A DNA stretch of 64,000 nucleotides from Castellaniella sp040276085 (lineage in GTDB: Bacteria; Pseudomonadota; Gammaproteobacteria; Burkholderiales; Burkholderiaceae_B): positions 62,001-126,000 of the forward strand of contig NZ_JBELOK010000005.1 of assembly GCF_040276085.1 (NCBI RefSeq), in the 5' to 3' direction. This document shows positions 1-7,250 of the stretch, one piece after another; position 1 is the stretch's first letter, and the number at the start of each line of letters is the position of its first letter. A model generated the notes under the pieces. That model did not search any database. It was not told where the DNA came from and saw only the letters and a list, made by a program, of their open reading frames with translations. The position numbers were made by a program, and so were the translations under genes.

Positions 1-794
1 AGCCAAAGCCGCGCATGATCTCGGCGTTGACCTTTCAAGACCGGCTCGTCGAGCACGCGATTTGCAATGTGGTCGAGCCAATCTTCGATGCGGCCATGCT
101 GCCCTATACCTTCGCCTGTCGCACGGGATACGGCACGCACGCCTGCGTGACACATTTGCAGGCCATGATGCGGCGCACGGGCGCAACGCACTACCTGCAA
201 ACGGACTTCTCGAAATACTTTGCCAGCCTGTATCACCCGGTGCTCGCGGATATCGAGGCGAAGAAAATCCACGACGCGCGCACGCAAGCGCTCATGGATG
301 AGATGCTTCCCCACGACAGCGACCGGGGTACGCCCATCGGCAGCCTGCTCTCGAAAATTCGCGCCAACACCTACGGCGGCGAGGCGGACAGGTTCCTGCA
401 CCACACACTCAAGCAGAGGCATTGGGTGCGGTACATGGACGACATCGTTGTCCTCGGTCACGATGCAAGCGAATTGCGCGACGTGTTCGCGCGTTTGCAA
501 GAGTTCTGCGTGCAACGCCTGCGCCTGCGTATCAGCCGCTGGTGCGTTGCTCCTATTTCGCATGGCGTGAACTTCGTCGGCTTTCGTACTTGGCCCGGCC
601 ATAAGCTGCTGCGCAAATCATCCGTCGTGCGCATGAAGCGCAAGATCGCCGCGTGCATCAAGCACGGCGACACAGCGACGCTAAACAAAAGCCTCGTCTC
701 GTGGCTTGGTCACGCGAAGTGGGCCGATTCCGAGAACCTAATCACTCACTTGGAGAACCGCTATGGCATTGCCTGTCATCAATACGCGCGCTGA
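1..794 (+). CDS. Reverse transcriptase, diversity-generating-retroelement type (5' end outside window)
   Basis: RNA-directed DNA polymerase. The frame is open to the left edge (residues PKPR precede the first Met at base 15), so the true start is outside the window. Counting from that Met, the first catalytic Asp lies in TDFSKYF (63-69) and the other two in RYMDD (139-143). The region normally reading QGxxxSP in retron or group II enzymes is TPIGSLLSK (106-114), close to the IGxxxSQ form of DGR reverse transcriptases. The C-terminal FVGFRTWPGHKLLRKS (187-202) also matches DGR enzymes. Such enzymes copy a template RNA with adenine-specific errors and write it into a target gene, often a phage receptor-binding protein. 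No template or variable repeat is visible in the 794 bases shown; they are expected upstream. The DGR assignment is motif-based. Confidence 0.85.
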   Translation, partial: PKPRMISALTFQDRLVEHAICNVVEPIFDAAMLPYTFACRTGYGTHACVTHLQAMMRRTGATHYLQTDFSKYFASLYHPVLADIEAKKIHDARTQALMDEMLPHDSDRGTPIGSLLSKIRANTYGGEADRFLHHTLKQRHWVRYMDDIVVLGHDASELRDVFARLQEFCVQRLRLRISRWCVAPISHGVNFVGFRTWPGHKLLRKSSVVRMKRKIAACIKHGDTATLNKSLVSWLGHAKWADSENLITHLENRYGIACHQYAR

Positions 795-1020
795 TCTGGA
801 CAAGATTCAAGACACGCCCGAACACACTGATTTCATGCTCTACCTGCGCGGCAGCATGACGCGCAGGGTGGACACGCAAGCCTACCCGGACGGGTACGGA
901 CAGCCGGACTACACGGGCGATACGCTCGCCCCCGTGTGGACTGACGTGGAGGACTTGACGACCATCACGGCCCTGGGCTTCACGAAGGCGGAAGTGCTCG
1001 CCGCAACCGGGGGCGCATGA
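763..1020 (+). CDS. Hypothetical phage protein, 85 aa
   Basis: A small soluble, acidic protein of unknown function. It starts with ATG inside the last 32 bases of the reverse transcriptase gene in another frame, and its TGA overlaps the ATG of the next gene, so it is part of the same transcription unit. No signal peptide, membrane segment or cysteine motif is seen. It is rich in Asp, Thr and Tyr in the middle (about residues 35-62). Position between the reverse transcriptase and the lysis genes suggests a phage accessory or virion-associated role, but nothing in the sequence identifies it. Confidence 0.6.
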   Translation: MALPVINTRADLDKIQDTPEHTDFMLYLRGSMTRRVDTQAYPDGYGQPDYTGDTLAPVWTDVEDLTTITALGFTKAEVLAATGGA

Positions 1021-1316
1021 TGCCGCTTTCCGACGATGCTATCGCCATAATCAAAGCCGTGCGGGAAACCACCTCGGACTTGGAAAAGAAGATCGCCGCA
1101 ATGCAAACCCAGCAGAAAGCAATTTTGGCGGGTTTCCCTGGGGGCGACCCGGACAGCCATCGGCGCTATCACGAGTCAGTTATCGAGTGGCGGGAACTGC
1201 GCAATCAAATGGTGCGTTCCGCGTTGCTTCAAGCCGCCAAAGTGGGCGGCCTAGGGGCTATAGTCTGGATAGCCTACGCCTTATGGCAGGCATTCAAAAT
1301 GGAGTTGATGAAATGA
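1017..1316 (+). CDS. Small phage membrane protein, probable lysis-cassette member, 99 aa
   Basis: The N-terminal 35 residues read as an amphipathic, coiled-coil-prone helix. A short Gly/Asp/Pro linker follows, and one hydrophobic segment near residues 72-91 ends in a short basic tail, giving a single-pass membrane protein. The gene overlaps the upstream stop (ATGA) and its own TGA overlaps the ATG of the endolysin gene. This tight coupling with endolysin and a holin-like gene makes a holin, spanin-like or lysis-control role plausible. It has neither the two membrane segments of a classical holin nor a lipobox, so the exact role is open. Confidence 0.6.
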   Translation: MMPLSDDAIAIIKAVRETTSDLEKKIAAMQTQQKAILAGFPGGDPDSHRRYHESVIEWRELRNQMVRSALLQAAKVGGLGAIVWIAYALWQAFKMELMK

Positions 1317-1792
1317 ATTTCGATACCGCGTTCGACCGTCTGCTGGGCCACGAGGGCGGCTACGTAAACAACCCGGCAGACCCCGGTGGGGAAACCAATT
1401 GGGGTATTAGCAAGCGCAGCTACCCCCACCTGAATATCAAGGATTTGACCCGCGAGCAGGCCAAGGACATTTATCTGCGCGATTTCTGGAACTACATCCA
1501 CGCCGACAAACTGTATGACGGCGTGGCGTTTCAGTTGCTGGACTTCGCCATCAACTCGGGCATTACCACCGCAGTACGGTATTTCCAGCGGGCTTTGGGC
1601 GTAGCCGACGACGGTCATTGGGGGCCAATCAGTCAGCGCGCCGCCAATGCCGCAAGCGAAACCGATCAGATCATGCTGCTTAATGCCGAGCGGTTGGACT
1701 TCATGACGCGTTTAAATAATTGGCCCAACGCCAGCCGGGGGTGGGCGCGGCGCATCGCGGGCAACTTGCGCTACGGCGCGGAGGATTCATAA
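1313..1792 (+). CDS. Phage endolysin, glycoside hydrolase family 108 type
   Basis: Peptidoglycan-degrading lysozyme-like enzyme used at the end of the phage cycle. The GH108 signature is clear: HEGGYVNNPADPGGETNWGI (residues 13-32) carries the catalytic Glu14. A family-typical second half (around 110-125, RYFQRALGVADDGHWG) resembles the peptidoglycan-binding-3 domain. At 159 aa it is of normal length. The Met at 1313 is preferred because it follows GGAG with suitable spacing, overlaps the previous stop as ATGA, and puts the catalytic motif near the N-terminus as usual. There is no signal peptide, so release should depend on a holin; the adjacent genes are candidates. Confidence 0.92.
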   Translation: MNFDTAFDRLLGHEGGYVNNPADPGGETNWGISKRSYPHLNIKDLTREQAKDIYLRDFWNYIHADKLYDGVAFQLLDFAINSGITTAVRYFQRALGVADDGHWGPISQRAANAASETDQIMLLNAERLDFMTRLNNWPNASRGWARRIAGNLRYGAEDS

Positions 1793-2406
1793 TGGACTGG
1801 AAAGACATCGCTGGGGTTGTCGGTAAGGCCGCCCCTATTGTGGGCGGACTGCTAGGAGGCCCGGCAGGCGCTGCCGTGGGCGGCCTGATTTCGACGGCCC
1901 TGGGAACGGACTCGTCGCCGGATGCCGTATCGGCGGCAATCCTGGCCGACCCCCAGGCGGCCATCAAATTAAAGGAACTGGAAACCAACTCGCGCGTCCA
2001 GCTTCAACAGCTTGCCGTGACGGCGGAACAGAACCGCCTGCAAGCGGCGGCGGCGCAGTATGCCGCCGAGGCATCCGACCGGGACAGCGCTCGTAGGCTG
2101 GCGGCCCAGCAGCCCAAGGACTGGATACGACCCACCATTACCCTGCTGTTGGTGCTGGGGGCGGGCGGCATCGGCTGGGCGATCCTGTCGGGTACTGCCG
2201 AGAGCCTACTGCGCGATGCCACGGCCAGCCTCACGGTAGGCACCCTGATCGGCTATTGGTTCAACGAGTTGAAGCAGGTCTTGGCGTTTTACTTTGGCAC
2301 CACGGGGGACGCCCAAAAGGCCGGGGCGGAGGTGCTACAGTTTGCAGTGTCGCCCGGCAGCGTGACGACGCCGGACGCGCCCCGCAGCACTTTGCCAAAA
2401 TCTTGA
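1792..2406 (+). CDS. Holin-like phage membrane protein (3TM holin type), 204 aa
   Basis: Residues 5-40 are a Gly/Ala-rich hydrophobic stretch, residues 45-105 form an Ala/Gln-rich helical region, and two further hydrophobic segments lie near 112-128 and 141-170. The order (Gly-rich N-terminus, helical linker ending RDSARRLAAQQPKDWIRP, then membrane segments) is that of the 3TM phage holin family. The ATG shares one base with the TAA of the endolysin gene. The protein would form the membrane lesion that lets the endolysin reach the wall. It is the last phage gene before the attachment site. Family recognition is by eye. Confidence 0.75.
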   Translation: MDWKDIAGVVGKAAPIVGGLLGGPAGAAVGGLISTALGTDSSPDAVSAAILADPQAAIKLKELETNSRVQLQQLAVTAEQNRLQAAAAQYAAEASDRDSARRLAAQQPKDWIRPTITLLLVLGAGGIGWAILSGTAESLLRDATASLTVGTLIGYWFNELKQVLAFYFGTTGDAQKAGAEVLQFAVSPGSVTTPDAPRSTLPKS

Positions 2407-2437
2407 CAGCGGTAGGTGAAAATTGGTCAAAATACCA

Positions 2438-2505
2438 ACAAAAGCGCAGTGGTTTGCAGGGCGGCTACCCTCGCAAGTCATTGAAATTAATGCGCTTTTG
2501 TTTTT
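2438..2505 (+). terminator. Long-loop hairpin with U-run after the lysis genes
   Basis: An 11-base perfect inverted repeat (ACAAAAGCGCA at 2438-2448, TGCGCTTTTGT at 2491-2501) is followed by more T residues. The 42-base loop is long for a factor-independent terminator, so it may instead be a phage regulatory hairpin. It sits 31 bases after the holin stop and just before the attachment site, where the phage transcript should end. Confidence 0.45.
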
Positions 2506-2520
2506 GTCTATTGGCAAACT

Positions 2521-2571
2521 GACGGACTGTTAATCCGCAGGTCCCAGGTTCGAGCCCTGGTCGGGGAGCCA
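2521..2571 (+). other. tRNA-Asn (GUU) 3' fragment, probable prophage attachment site
   Basis: These 51 bases match the 3' part of a bacterial tRNA-Asn: anticodon stem-loop with GTT (ACTGTTAAT), variable loop, T arm with GGTTCGAGCC, the acceptor 3' strand TCGGGGA, discriminator G and CCA. The D arm and 5' acceptor strand are absent; bases upstream of 2521 do not fit. It is therefore not a functional tRNA but the copy left by site-specific recombination. The intact gene should be at the other end of the prophage. No other tRNA was found in the window. Confidence 0.85.
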
Positions 2572-2580
2572 CCGAATACC

Positions 2581-2630
2581 AATAAGAATCAAGCCCTTGG
2601 CGTGTTATGCGTTAAGGGCTTTTTCTTATT
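2581..2630. terminator. Terminator hairpin after the tRNA-Asn remnant
   Basis: A strong nested stem: AATAAGAA (2581-2588) pairs with TTCTTATT (2623-2630) and AGCCCTT (2592-2598) with AAGGGCT (2614-2620), followed by T residues within the outer arm. It is probably the original terminator of the host tRNA-Asn gene. It could also serve the minus-strand esterase transcript ending at 2737. The rest of 2631-2736 shows no gene. Confidence 0.75.
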
Positions 2631-2736
2631 CTTCGAACCTTCTAAGGCCTGTGTCCGATTTATGTTCAAAACTTCGGGCGCGCAACACAAGACAGCGTGG
2701 GACGACATACAAGGCATGCTGATCAATCACGGCATT

Positions 2737-3675
2737 TTATTCGCCACGCGCAGCCGCTGAGGTACGGAATACAAAAGTGCTAATGTCGTCCAGCACCGGC
2801 AAGTAGGATCGCAGTATGGGTGAAAAGGCTGCAACTAACAGCCCATGACCCACACCATTTAAACTTACGGTTTGCACTGGCGCCTGTGCCGTGCGCAGGG
2901 CAGTAGCCAGTCTTCCAGAGTTCTTCACTGGATTCACCACTGTGTCTGCACTGCCTGTAATCAGCAAACTGGGCGGCGCGGCCGCCGTAACATGCATGAT
3001 GGGTTGCGAATCTACCGGCGTGTCCGGATACAGAAAGGCAAGCCTGACAGGTTCGGCGACAATGGGCAAAAAGTCATAAGGGCCAGCAATCCCAATCCAG
3101 CCTTGCAATGCGGCGGGGCTCTCGCCATATTTTGAAAGCCAGCGTGGATCCAGCGCGACCATTGCCGCGTTATAAGCACCTGCGCTATGGCCTGCCACAA
3201 ACACCTTGCGGGCATTACCACCGTACTCGCCTATGTGTTTTAGCGTCCACGCCACAGCCTGCGCAGCATCTTTGACAAAGGCGGGGTAAGTCACTTGCGG
3301 AGACAGGCGGTAATCAGCAACCACTGCCATGATGCCACGCGATGCCAACGCCTTGCCGACAAAGCCATACTGCTCTCGTGAACCGCTATTCCAGTTTCCT
3401 CCGTAGAAAAACACCACCACACTGGGTGGCTCTTCGGTGGGTACGGGGCCGTAAATATCCAGCTTTTGGCGTGCTTCCTCGCCATACGACAGATTCTTTA
3501 ATACGACGCCCTTTGTGTCGCTCCATGTAAGTGCATTAAGAAGCGTGAGCGGAGAAAATACCGCCAGCGCTGCCAGAAACAGCAAGACCACGATGACTGC
3601 ACAAATAATGAGGCGAAATGACGTCAATTTAGCAACCACAGTGAAAGATTCAATATCGAGGCAAAGGCTACCCAA
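2737..3675 (-). CDS. Membrane-anchored alpha/beta hydrolase (esterase/lipase-like)
   Basis: Serine hydrolase of the carboxylesterase/BD-FAE type. A hydrophobic segment at residues 20-45 suggests an uncleaved anchor or signal peptide. The oxyanion-hole motif HGG is represented by FYGGNW (90-95), the nucleophile elbow is GHSAG (162-166, Ser164), and the acid and histidine lie in TGSADTV and GVGHG near the C-terminus. The drawn Met overlaps the upstream tspO gene by 52 bases. A GTG at 3639 (overlap 16 bases) would keep the anchor and may be the real start; neither has a clear ribosome site. It follows tspO in the operon. The substrate is unknown; a lipid or ester role would suit the neighbours. 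Confidence 0.8.
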   Translation of the reverse strand: MGSLCLDIESFTVVAKLTSFRLIICAVIVVLLFLAALAVFSPLTLLNALTWSDTKGVVLKNLSYGEEARQKLDIYGPVPTEEPPSVVVFFYGGNWNSGSREQYGFVGKALASRGIMAVVADYRLSPQVTYPAFVKDAAQAVAWTLKHIGEYGGNARKVFVAGHSAGAYNAAMVALDPRWLSKYGESPAALQGWIGIAGPYDFLPIVAEPVRLAFLYPDTPVDSQPIMHVTAAAPPSLLITGSADTVVNPVKNSGRLATALRTAQAPVQTVSLNGVGHGLLVAAFSPILRSYLPVLDDISTFVFRTSAAARGE

Positions 3676-4079
3676 GCCAGATAAGGCAACATTAAATACC
3701 CTGCCACGCGATCACGACGTATGAACGAGACAGTTGTCAGCGCAATAAGAACAAGCAAGACACCAATGTCGATCAACCCTAATCCGGTGCGATGCAGACC
3801 AAAGAAAAACCAGGACCAAAGGCCGTTCAATACAAGTTGTATTACCCACAGCACAATGGCAGTGTCGACCCCCACGCGAAGCCATACCCGCCAGGCGGCG
3901 ACCGCCATCATGATGTACAGAACCGACCATACCGGCGCAAAGACCCAATTGGGTGGATTAAAGAACGGCTTCTCCAGCGCGGCATACCACTCTCCTGGGA
4001 GGAACTGGCTCCCCACCAGCGCAATAGCACCGGTCAAAATAAGAAAAACGATTAACGATTTGTATTGACGCATAATCAC
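3624..4079 (-). CDS. tspO: TspO/MBR family membrane protein
   Basis: A 151-aa five-helix membrane protein of the TspO/peripheral benzodiazepine receptor family, which binds porphyrins and other tetrapyrroles and modulates oxidative and light stress responses. Typical features are a Trp-rich sequence, FNPPNWVFAPVWSVLYI near residues 40-56, a central WSWFFFGLHR segment, and the closing LPYLAWVAFASILN near the end. Length fits the family. It lies between an SDR and an esterase gene and close to a photolyase. TspO is often found with photolyase and singlet-oxygen response genes, which supports a light or oxidative-stress setting here. Two Met codons (residues 1 and 3) could start it. Confidence 0.92.
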   Translation of the reverse strand: MIMRQYKSLIVFLILTGAIALVGSQFLPGEWYAALEKPFFNPPNWVFAPVWSVLYIMMAVAAWRVWLRVGVDTAIVLWVIQLVLNGLWSWFFFGLHRTGLGLIDIGVLLVLIALTTVSFIRRDRVAGYLMLPYLAWVAFASILNLSLWLLN

Positions 4080-4150
4080 TCACCAGATGTTTTTGAAATC
4101 AGGGTTGACTGACGGTTCGCCGGGTCCGACGACAAAGGGCTTACCCGCCA

Positions 4151-4933
4151 CTAGCTCCCCATCATCCGCACCAGGGCAGCAAGACGCAAGCGATAAGGAA
4201 GCAGGCTCAACGCTTTAAGCAATAGCGTAAATCGCTTGGGAAAATGAATCTCGAACTTTCCTTTTTCGATGCCGGACAATATCTCTCCGGCAGCTTCATC
4301 TGTAGAAATAAGAGCAGGCATGGGAAACGTATTGCCCGCCGTCAGCTTGGTCTTCACAAAACCAGGGTTTACCAGATAGACGCCTAAACCTTTGGGGTGC
4401 AGTTCGGCATAGAGTAATTCTGCCAGGTTAATGAGGGCGGCTTTGGTCGGCCCATACACCGTTGCATTGGGCAGCCCCATATAACCCGCCACGCTGGCAA
4501 CCAGAACGACGGAGCCGTCTCCTTGCGTGATCAGGCCTGGCAGGATCACCTCAAGACCGTAAAACACGCTGGCAAGATTGGTTTGTATCGTTGCATGAAC
4601 GCGGTCGGCATGCAGCTCCCATGAGCGTATCTGTTCATATTGCGCTGCGCAGAATATGACCAGATCCACCCCACCCCACTCTTGCATCAAACGCTGATGC
4701 GCAAAACGCCACGCCAAGGGGTCGGTCACATCCATGGGCAAAACAAAGGCCGATACCGAACCAGCAGCCACTGCCATGAGGGCATCCCGTCTGCGAGCGC
4801 TCAGTGCAACACGCGCCCCCTGTTTCAACAGGTCGCGGGCAATGGCAGCACCAATCCCGCTCGATGCACCGATCAACCATACCCGTTTGCCCTGCCAGTC
4901 TGACCAGCGCGGATTAAGTGGCGTCAGAAACAT
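4151..4933 (-). CDS. Short-chain dehydrogenase/reductase (SDR)
   Basis: Classical SDR oxidoreductase of 260 aa. The cofactor motif GASSGIGAA is at residues 22-30 and the catalytic residues are Ser147, Tyr160 and Lys164 (YGPTK). ARR at 46-48 after the second strand suggests a preference for NADPH. The C-terminal 30 residues are basic and hydrophobic, so membrane association is possible. The gene is 26 bases after the DUF3833 gene in the large minus-strand operon that also carries a CFA-type methyltransferase. Similar SDRs accompany those genes in other proteobacteria, so a lipid-modifying role is inferred. The exact substrate is unknown. Confidence 0.88.
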   Translation of the reverse strand: MFLTPLNPRWSDWQGKRVWLIGASSGIGAAIARDLLKQGARVALSARRRDALMAVAAGSVSAFVLPMDVTDPLAWRFAHQRLMQEWGGVDLVIFCAAQYEQIRSWELHADRVHATIQTNLASVFYGLEVILPGLITQGDGSVVLVASVAGYMGLPNATVYGPTKAALINLAELLYAELHPKGLGVYLVNPGFVKTKLTAGNTFPMPALISTDEAAGEILSGIEKGKFEIHFPKRFTLLLKALSLLPYRLRLAALVRMMGS

Positions 4934-4959
4934 GATGATCTCGATTTGCCAGCGGCCAA

Positions 4960-5484
4960 TTATTGGTCACGGCGAAAAAACACAGTGACTTGCCCGACCT
5001 CGAAGCCAAACTTGGTCACGCTGGCTCGATTGACGACGGTTTGTTCGTCAATCTTGAACATCCAGTCGTCAAACTTAACCTTGTAGACGGAATCGCCAAC
5101 AGGCAGCTTGAGGGTATAACGCATGCGAAAAGCATTGCCAGACGCATGGCCTATGGCCACACCCACCACATCGTGCGCCTTGCCGTGCAGCGACCCATCT
5201 GGCTGCGGGGAGAACGTCCACTCACGTTCATCGTCAGTGCCGTCGTTATAAAAGAAGTGTTCTTTGAGTATGAAGTTGTCACCCTCGTTATGCCCTTCCA
5301 TTTTGATATGGAAACGCTTAACGACCTCGCCACTGCGCTTCTGAAACATGCCCCATGCCTCCGTCTTGCCCTGGAAGTACTGGGTGACGTCAAGCTTGGG
5401 TTCTTCTTGCGCGTAGTGAGCCACATCCGGCATTGCACATGCTGTCAATGCCAGCACGCTACCTAATATCAGCAATGTTCTCAT
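4960..5484 (-). CDS. DUF3833 family lipoprotein
   Basis: A 174-aa protein with a lipoprotein signal peptide: basic start, hydrophobic core and lipobox LTAC, with Cys16 the predicted lipidated residue. The mature part is beta-rich with many charged and aromatic residues and matches what I know of DUF3833. Its stop is 26 bases before the SDR gene, and its ATG overlaps the stop of the MFS gene by four bases, so the two are translationally coupled. DUF3833 genes recur beside SDR, MFS, DUF1365 and CFA-like genes. The function is not established; a lipid-binding role at the envelope is a reasonable guess. Confidence 0.85.
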   Translation of the reverse strand: MRTLLILGSVLALTACAMPDVAHYAQEEPKLDVTQYFQGKTEAWGMFQKRSGEVVKRFHIKMEGHNEGDNFILKEHFFYNDGTDDEREWTFSPQPDGSLHGKAHDVVGVAIGHASGNAFRMRYTLKLPVGDSVYKVKFDDWMFKIDEQTVVNRASVTKFGFEVGQVTVFFRRDQ

Positions 5485-6737
5485 GGTGTTGTTTCTCCAG
5501 TTGAATCGTCAAGAAAATGCAGCCGCCACATGGCCAGAAGCTTCAGCAAACAGGGCAGACCCCCGTAGGTCCACGCGAGCGCGTGCCCGCCACTGCCCGT
5601 AACACCAGGCTGATAACCGAGAATTGCAAGCCATGGCAAGGCAAGGCCCGACATCGCAAGCGTGAGTTTCCCCAACAAGCTCCATACGCCGTAATACGCT
5701 GCGGGGGACTCACGTTCGGGTATAAGACGAGCCAGCAGCACGGGTGGCAAGACTAGATCTGCACCCAGTGAGAGCCCCGCTGCTACGCAGATAACCAGAT
5801 AGGGGTAGCGGTCTCCGGGACCCAGAGTGGCCGCCCATACAAAGGTGATAACCGCCAGCACCATGCCCAGTCGCCACGCGGCTACAGGACCGAGACGCGA
5901 TGCAAGTGCCATCCACACAGGCATGCCAACCGCGCCAGCCAGAAAATAAACACCAAGAAAGTACCCAGACCATTGCGGCTCAACCAGTACATCGGCAATA
6001 AAAAAGAGAGCAAGCGTCGCAGGAATGGACACGGACAGCGCGTTCAGAACGTATGGGAACAACAGACGCCTGATCTTCTTGTTCTGCAGACACGCGCGCC
6101 AGGACACATTATCTGGCGTGTCTGAAGCGTGCGCCCAAGCTGGAGCCCTGTAGAGCAAGGCACCCATGCCAACCACGAGCAGCAGGGCAAACACGACTGA
6201 ATAGGCGGCCATACTCTGCTGCGGGTCCTTGCCTGTGGCATTGATTAGCCAAACCGGCAGCGTACTGGCGAGCATCACACCCAAAAGGCCAAACGCTTCG
6301 CGCCAGCCCGAGGCCAATGTCAATCCGGCAGTGTCAGGTGCCAATCGCGCGCCCCACGCCAGATAAGCGATGTTAAGCACACTGTGAGCCGTATAAACAA
6401 CGATGAGCGCCACAGCTAACCACAGCGCCAACATTAGGCCAGAAACGGGCACAAGCCACAGCCCGGCAAAGGCCAGGACCAAAACGACGCTCGCACCCCA
6501 TAGCACTCGCCCGAGGCGCGACTGACGCGCAAGACGATCAACCCATTGCCCTATCCAGGGGTCTTGAACCGTATCAATAATACGTGCTGCGAACAGTACA
6601 AACCCAGCTAGCGATAGCGACAGGCCGAGCTGGCTGGTGTAGTAAATAGGCACCTGAATGTAGACGGGTAAAGCTGCCATGGCCAAGGGCATACCGAGCA
6701 GGCCATAAGACGCAAAGGATGCAGCGCCGCATCTCAT
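5481..6737 (-). CDS. MFS transporter, glycoside-pentoside-cation-symporter-like
   Basis: A 418-aa integral membrane protein with about 12 hydrophobic segments. The early motif RIIDTVQDPWIGQWVDR (about residues 52-68) matches the loop 2-3 signature of the GPH/melibiose symporter branch. It overlaps its neighbours by four bases on both sides, so it is firmly inside the operon. Although the family name suggests sugars, members in this gene context are associated with lipid and stress genes, so the cargo may be a lipid, lipid precursor or lysolipid. That is inference. The cargo cannot be read from the sequence. Confidence 0.85.
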   Translation of the reverse strand: MRCGAASFASYGLLGMPLAMAALPVYIQVPIYYTSQLGLSLSLAGFVLFAARIIDTVQDPWIGQWVDRLARQSRLGRVLWGASVVLVLAFAGLWLVPVSGLMLALWLAVALIVVYTAHSVLNIAYLAWGARLAPDTAGLTLASGWREAFGLLGVMLASTLPVWLINATGKDPQQSMAAYSVVFALLLVVGMGALLYRAPAWAHASDTPDNVSWRACLQNKKIRRLLFPYVLNALSVSIPATLALFFIADVLVEPQWSGYFLGVYFLAGAVGMPVWMALASRLGPVAAWRLGMVLAVITFVWAATLGPGDRYPYLVICVAAGLSLGADLVLPPVLLARLIPERESPAAYYGVWSLLGKLTLAMSGLALPWLAILGYQPGVTGSGGHALAWTYGGLPCLLKLLAMWRLHFLDDSTGETTP

Positions 6738-7249
6738 GGCTGTGTTCGCAGAAGACTTTTACGCAATTCTGGCGCTTGTGTATCGGGGTCAAGCCAGATG
6801 CGGAAAAACGTACGGGCAAACTCAGCGTCCTTGATGTCGGCCGTAAGCTGTGCCCCCATAAAAAACCTGACACCACTGCCAGGCATATATACGCCGGTAA
6901 GACTGTCTCCTGGCTTGACGTCGACAAAAGCCTGTTCCAACAAAGTGCGCCACTGCTCAAGCGTCGCCTCGGATACCGGCGATACGGCCAGGCGCTTCAT
7001 CTCGTCCAGACTGCTTTCGACAATTTTGCGGCGTGAGATCGTGCGATGATAAGTGAGCTGAAGAGCAAACGCCGCGTCCAGAGGTGCCGATGCACACGCC
7101 CCCCACAGTTGTGCCTCATAAATATCAAAGCCATACTTGCGAAACTCACCCTGCCCGCACAGTTGTGCATCAGGCAGCGCACCTCTCCAGTCAGCCCATG
7201 AATGGGAACTAAACAGGCCCAGTGCGAGAGCAAGCAGACAGGTTCGCAT
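6734..7249 (-). CDS. Chalcone isomerase-like periplasmic protein
   Basis: A 171-aa protein with a clear Sec signal peptide (residues 1-19, cut near SWA/DW). The mature part shows the chalcone-isomerase-like fold signature of bacterial members: RKYGFDIYEAQLW (37-49), LTYHRTISRRKIVESSLDEM (65-84) and PGDSLTGVYMPGSGVRFF (113-130). The start at 7249 is chosen because it begins the signal peptide and sits one base outside the stop of the cfa gene; longer versions run into cfa. Bacterial members are not true flavonoid enzymes, and a fatty-acid- or lipid-binding role is likely. It is coupled to the MFS gene by a four-base overlap. Confidence 0.82.
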   Translation of the reverse strand: MRTCLLALALGLFSSHSWADWRGALPDAQLCGQGEFRKYGFDIYEAQLWGACASAPLDAAFALQLTYHRTISRRKIVESSLDEMKRLAVSPVSEATLEQWRTLLEQAFVDVKPGDSLTGVYMPGSGVRFFMGAQLTADIKDAEFARTFFRIWLDPDTQAPELRKSLLRTQP

Positions 7250-7250
7250 G

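Larger units (their letters stand above)
1..2571. mobile_element. Right end of a prophage, integrated at tRNA-Asn
   Basis: This segment holds a DGR-type reverse transcriptase, two small proteins, a GH108 endolysin and a holin-like protein, all on the plus strand with overlapping stop and start codons. It ends exactly where a 51-base copy of the 3' part of a tRNA-Asn gene appears. tRNA 3' ends are common attachment sites for tyrosine integrases. After this point the gene content becomes chromosomal and the coding strand flips. The integrase, the other attachment site and the structural genes must lie to the left, outside the window. That the element is a prophage is inferred from the lysis genes plus the tRNA remnant. 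Confidence 0.8.

Noticed and set aside
1..2571. Template and variable repeats of the diversity-generating retroelement inside the window
   Set aside because: I compared the sequence around the reverse transcriptase and lysis genes by eye and saw no pair of long near-identical segments; they must lie left of base 1 if present.
2521..2571. Complete tRNA-Asn gene
   Set aside because: Only the 3' part from the anticodon stem onward fits; the bases upstream do not form a D arm or the 5' acceptor strand.
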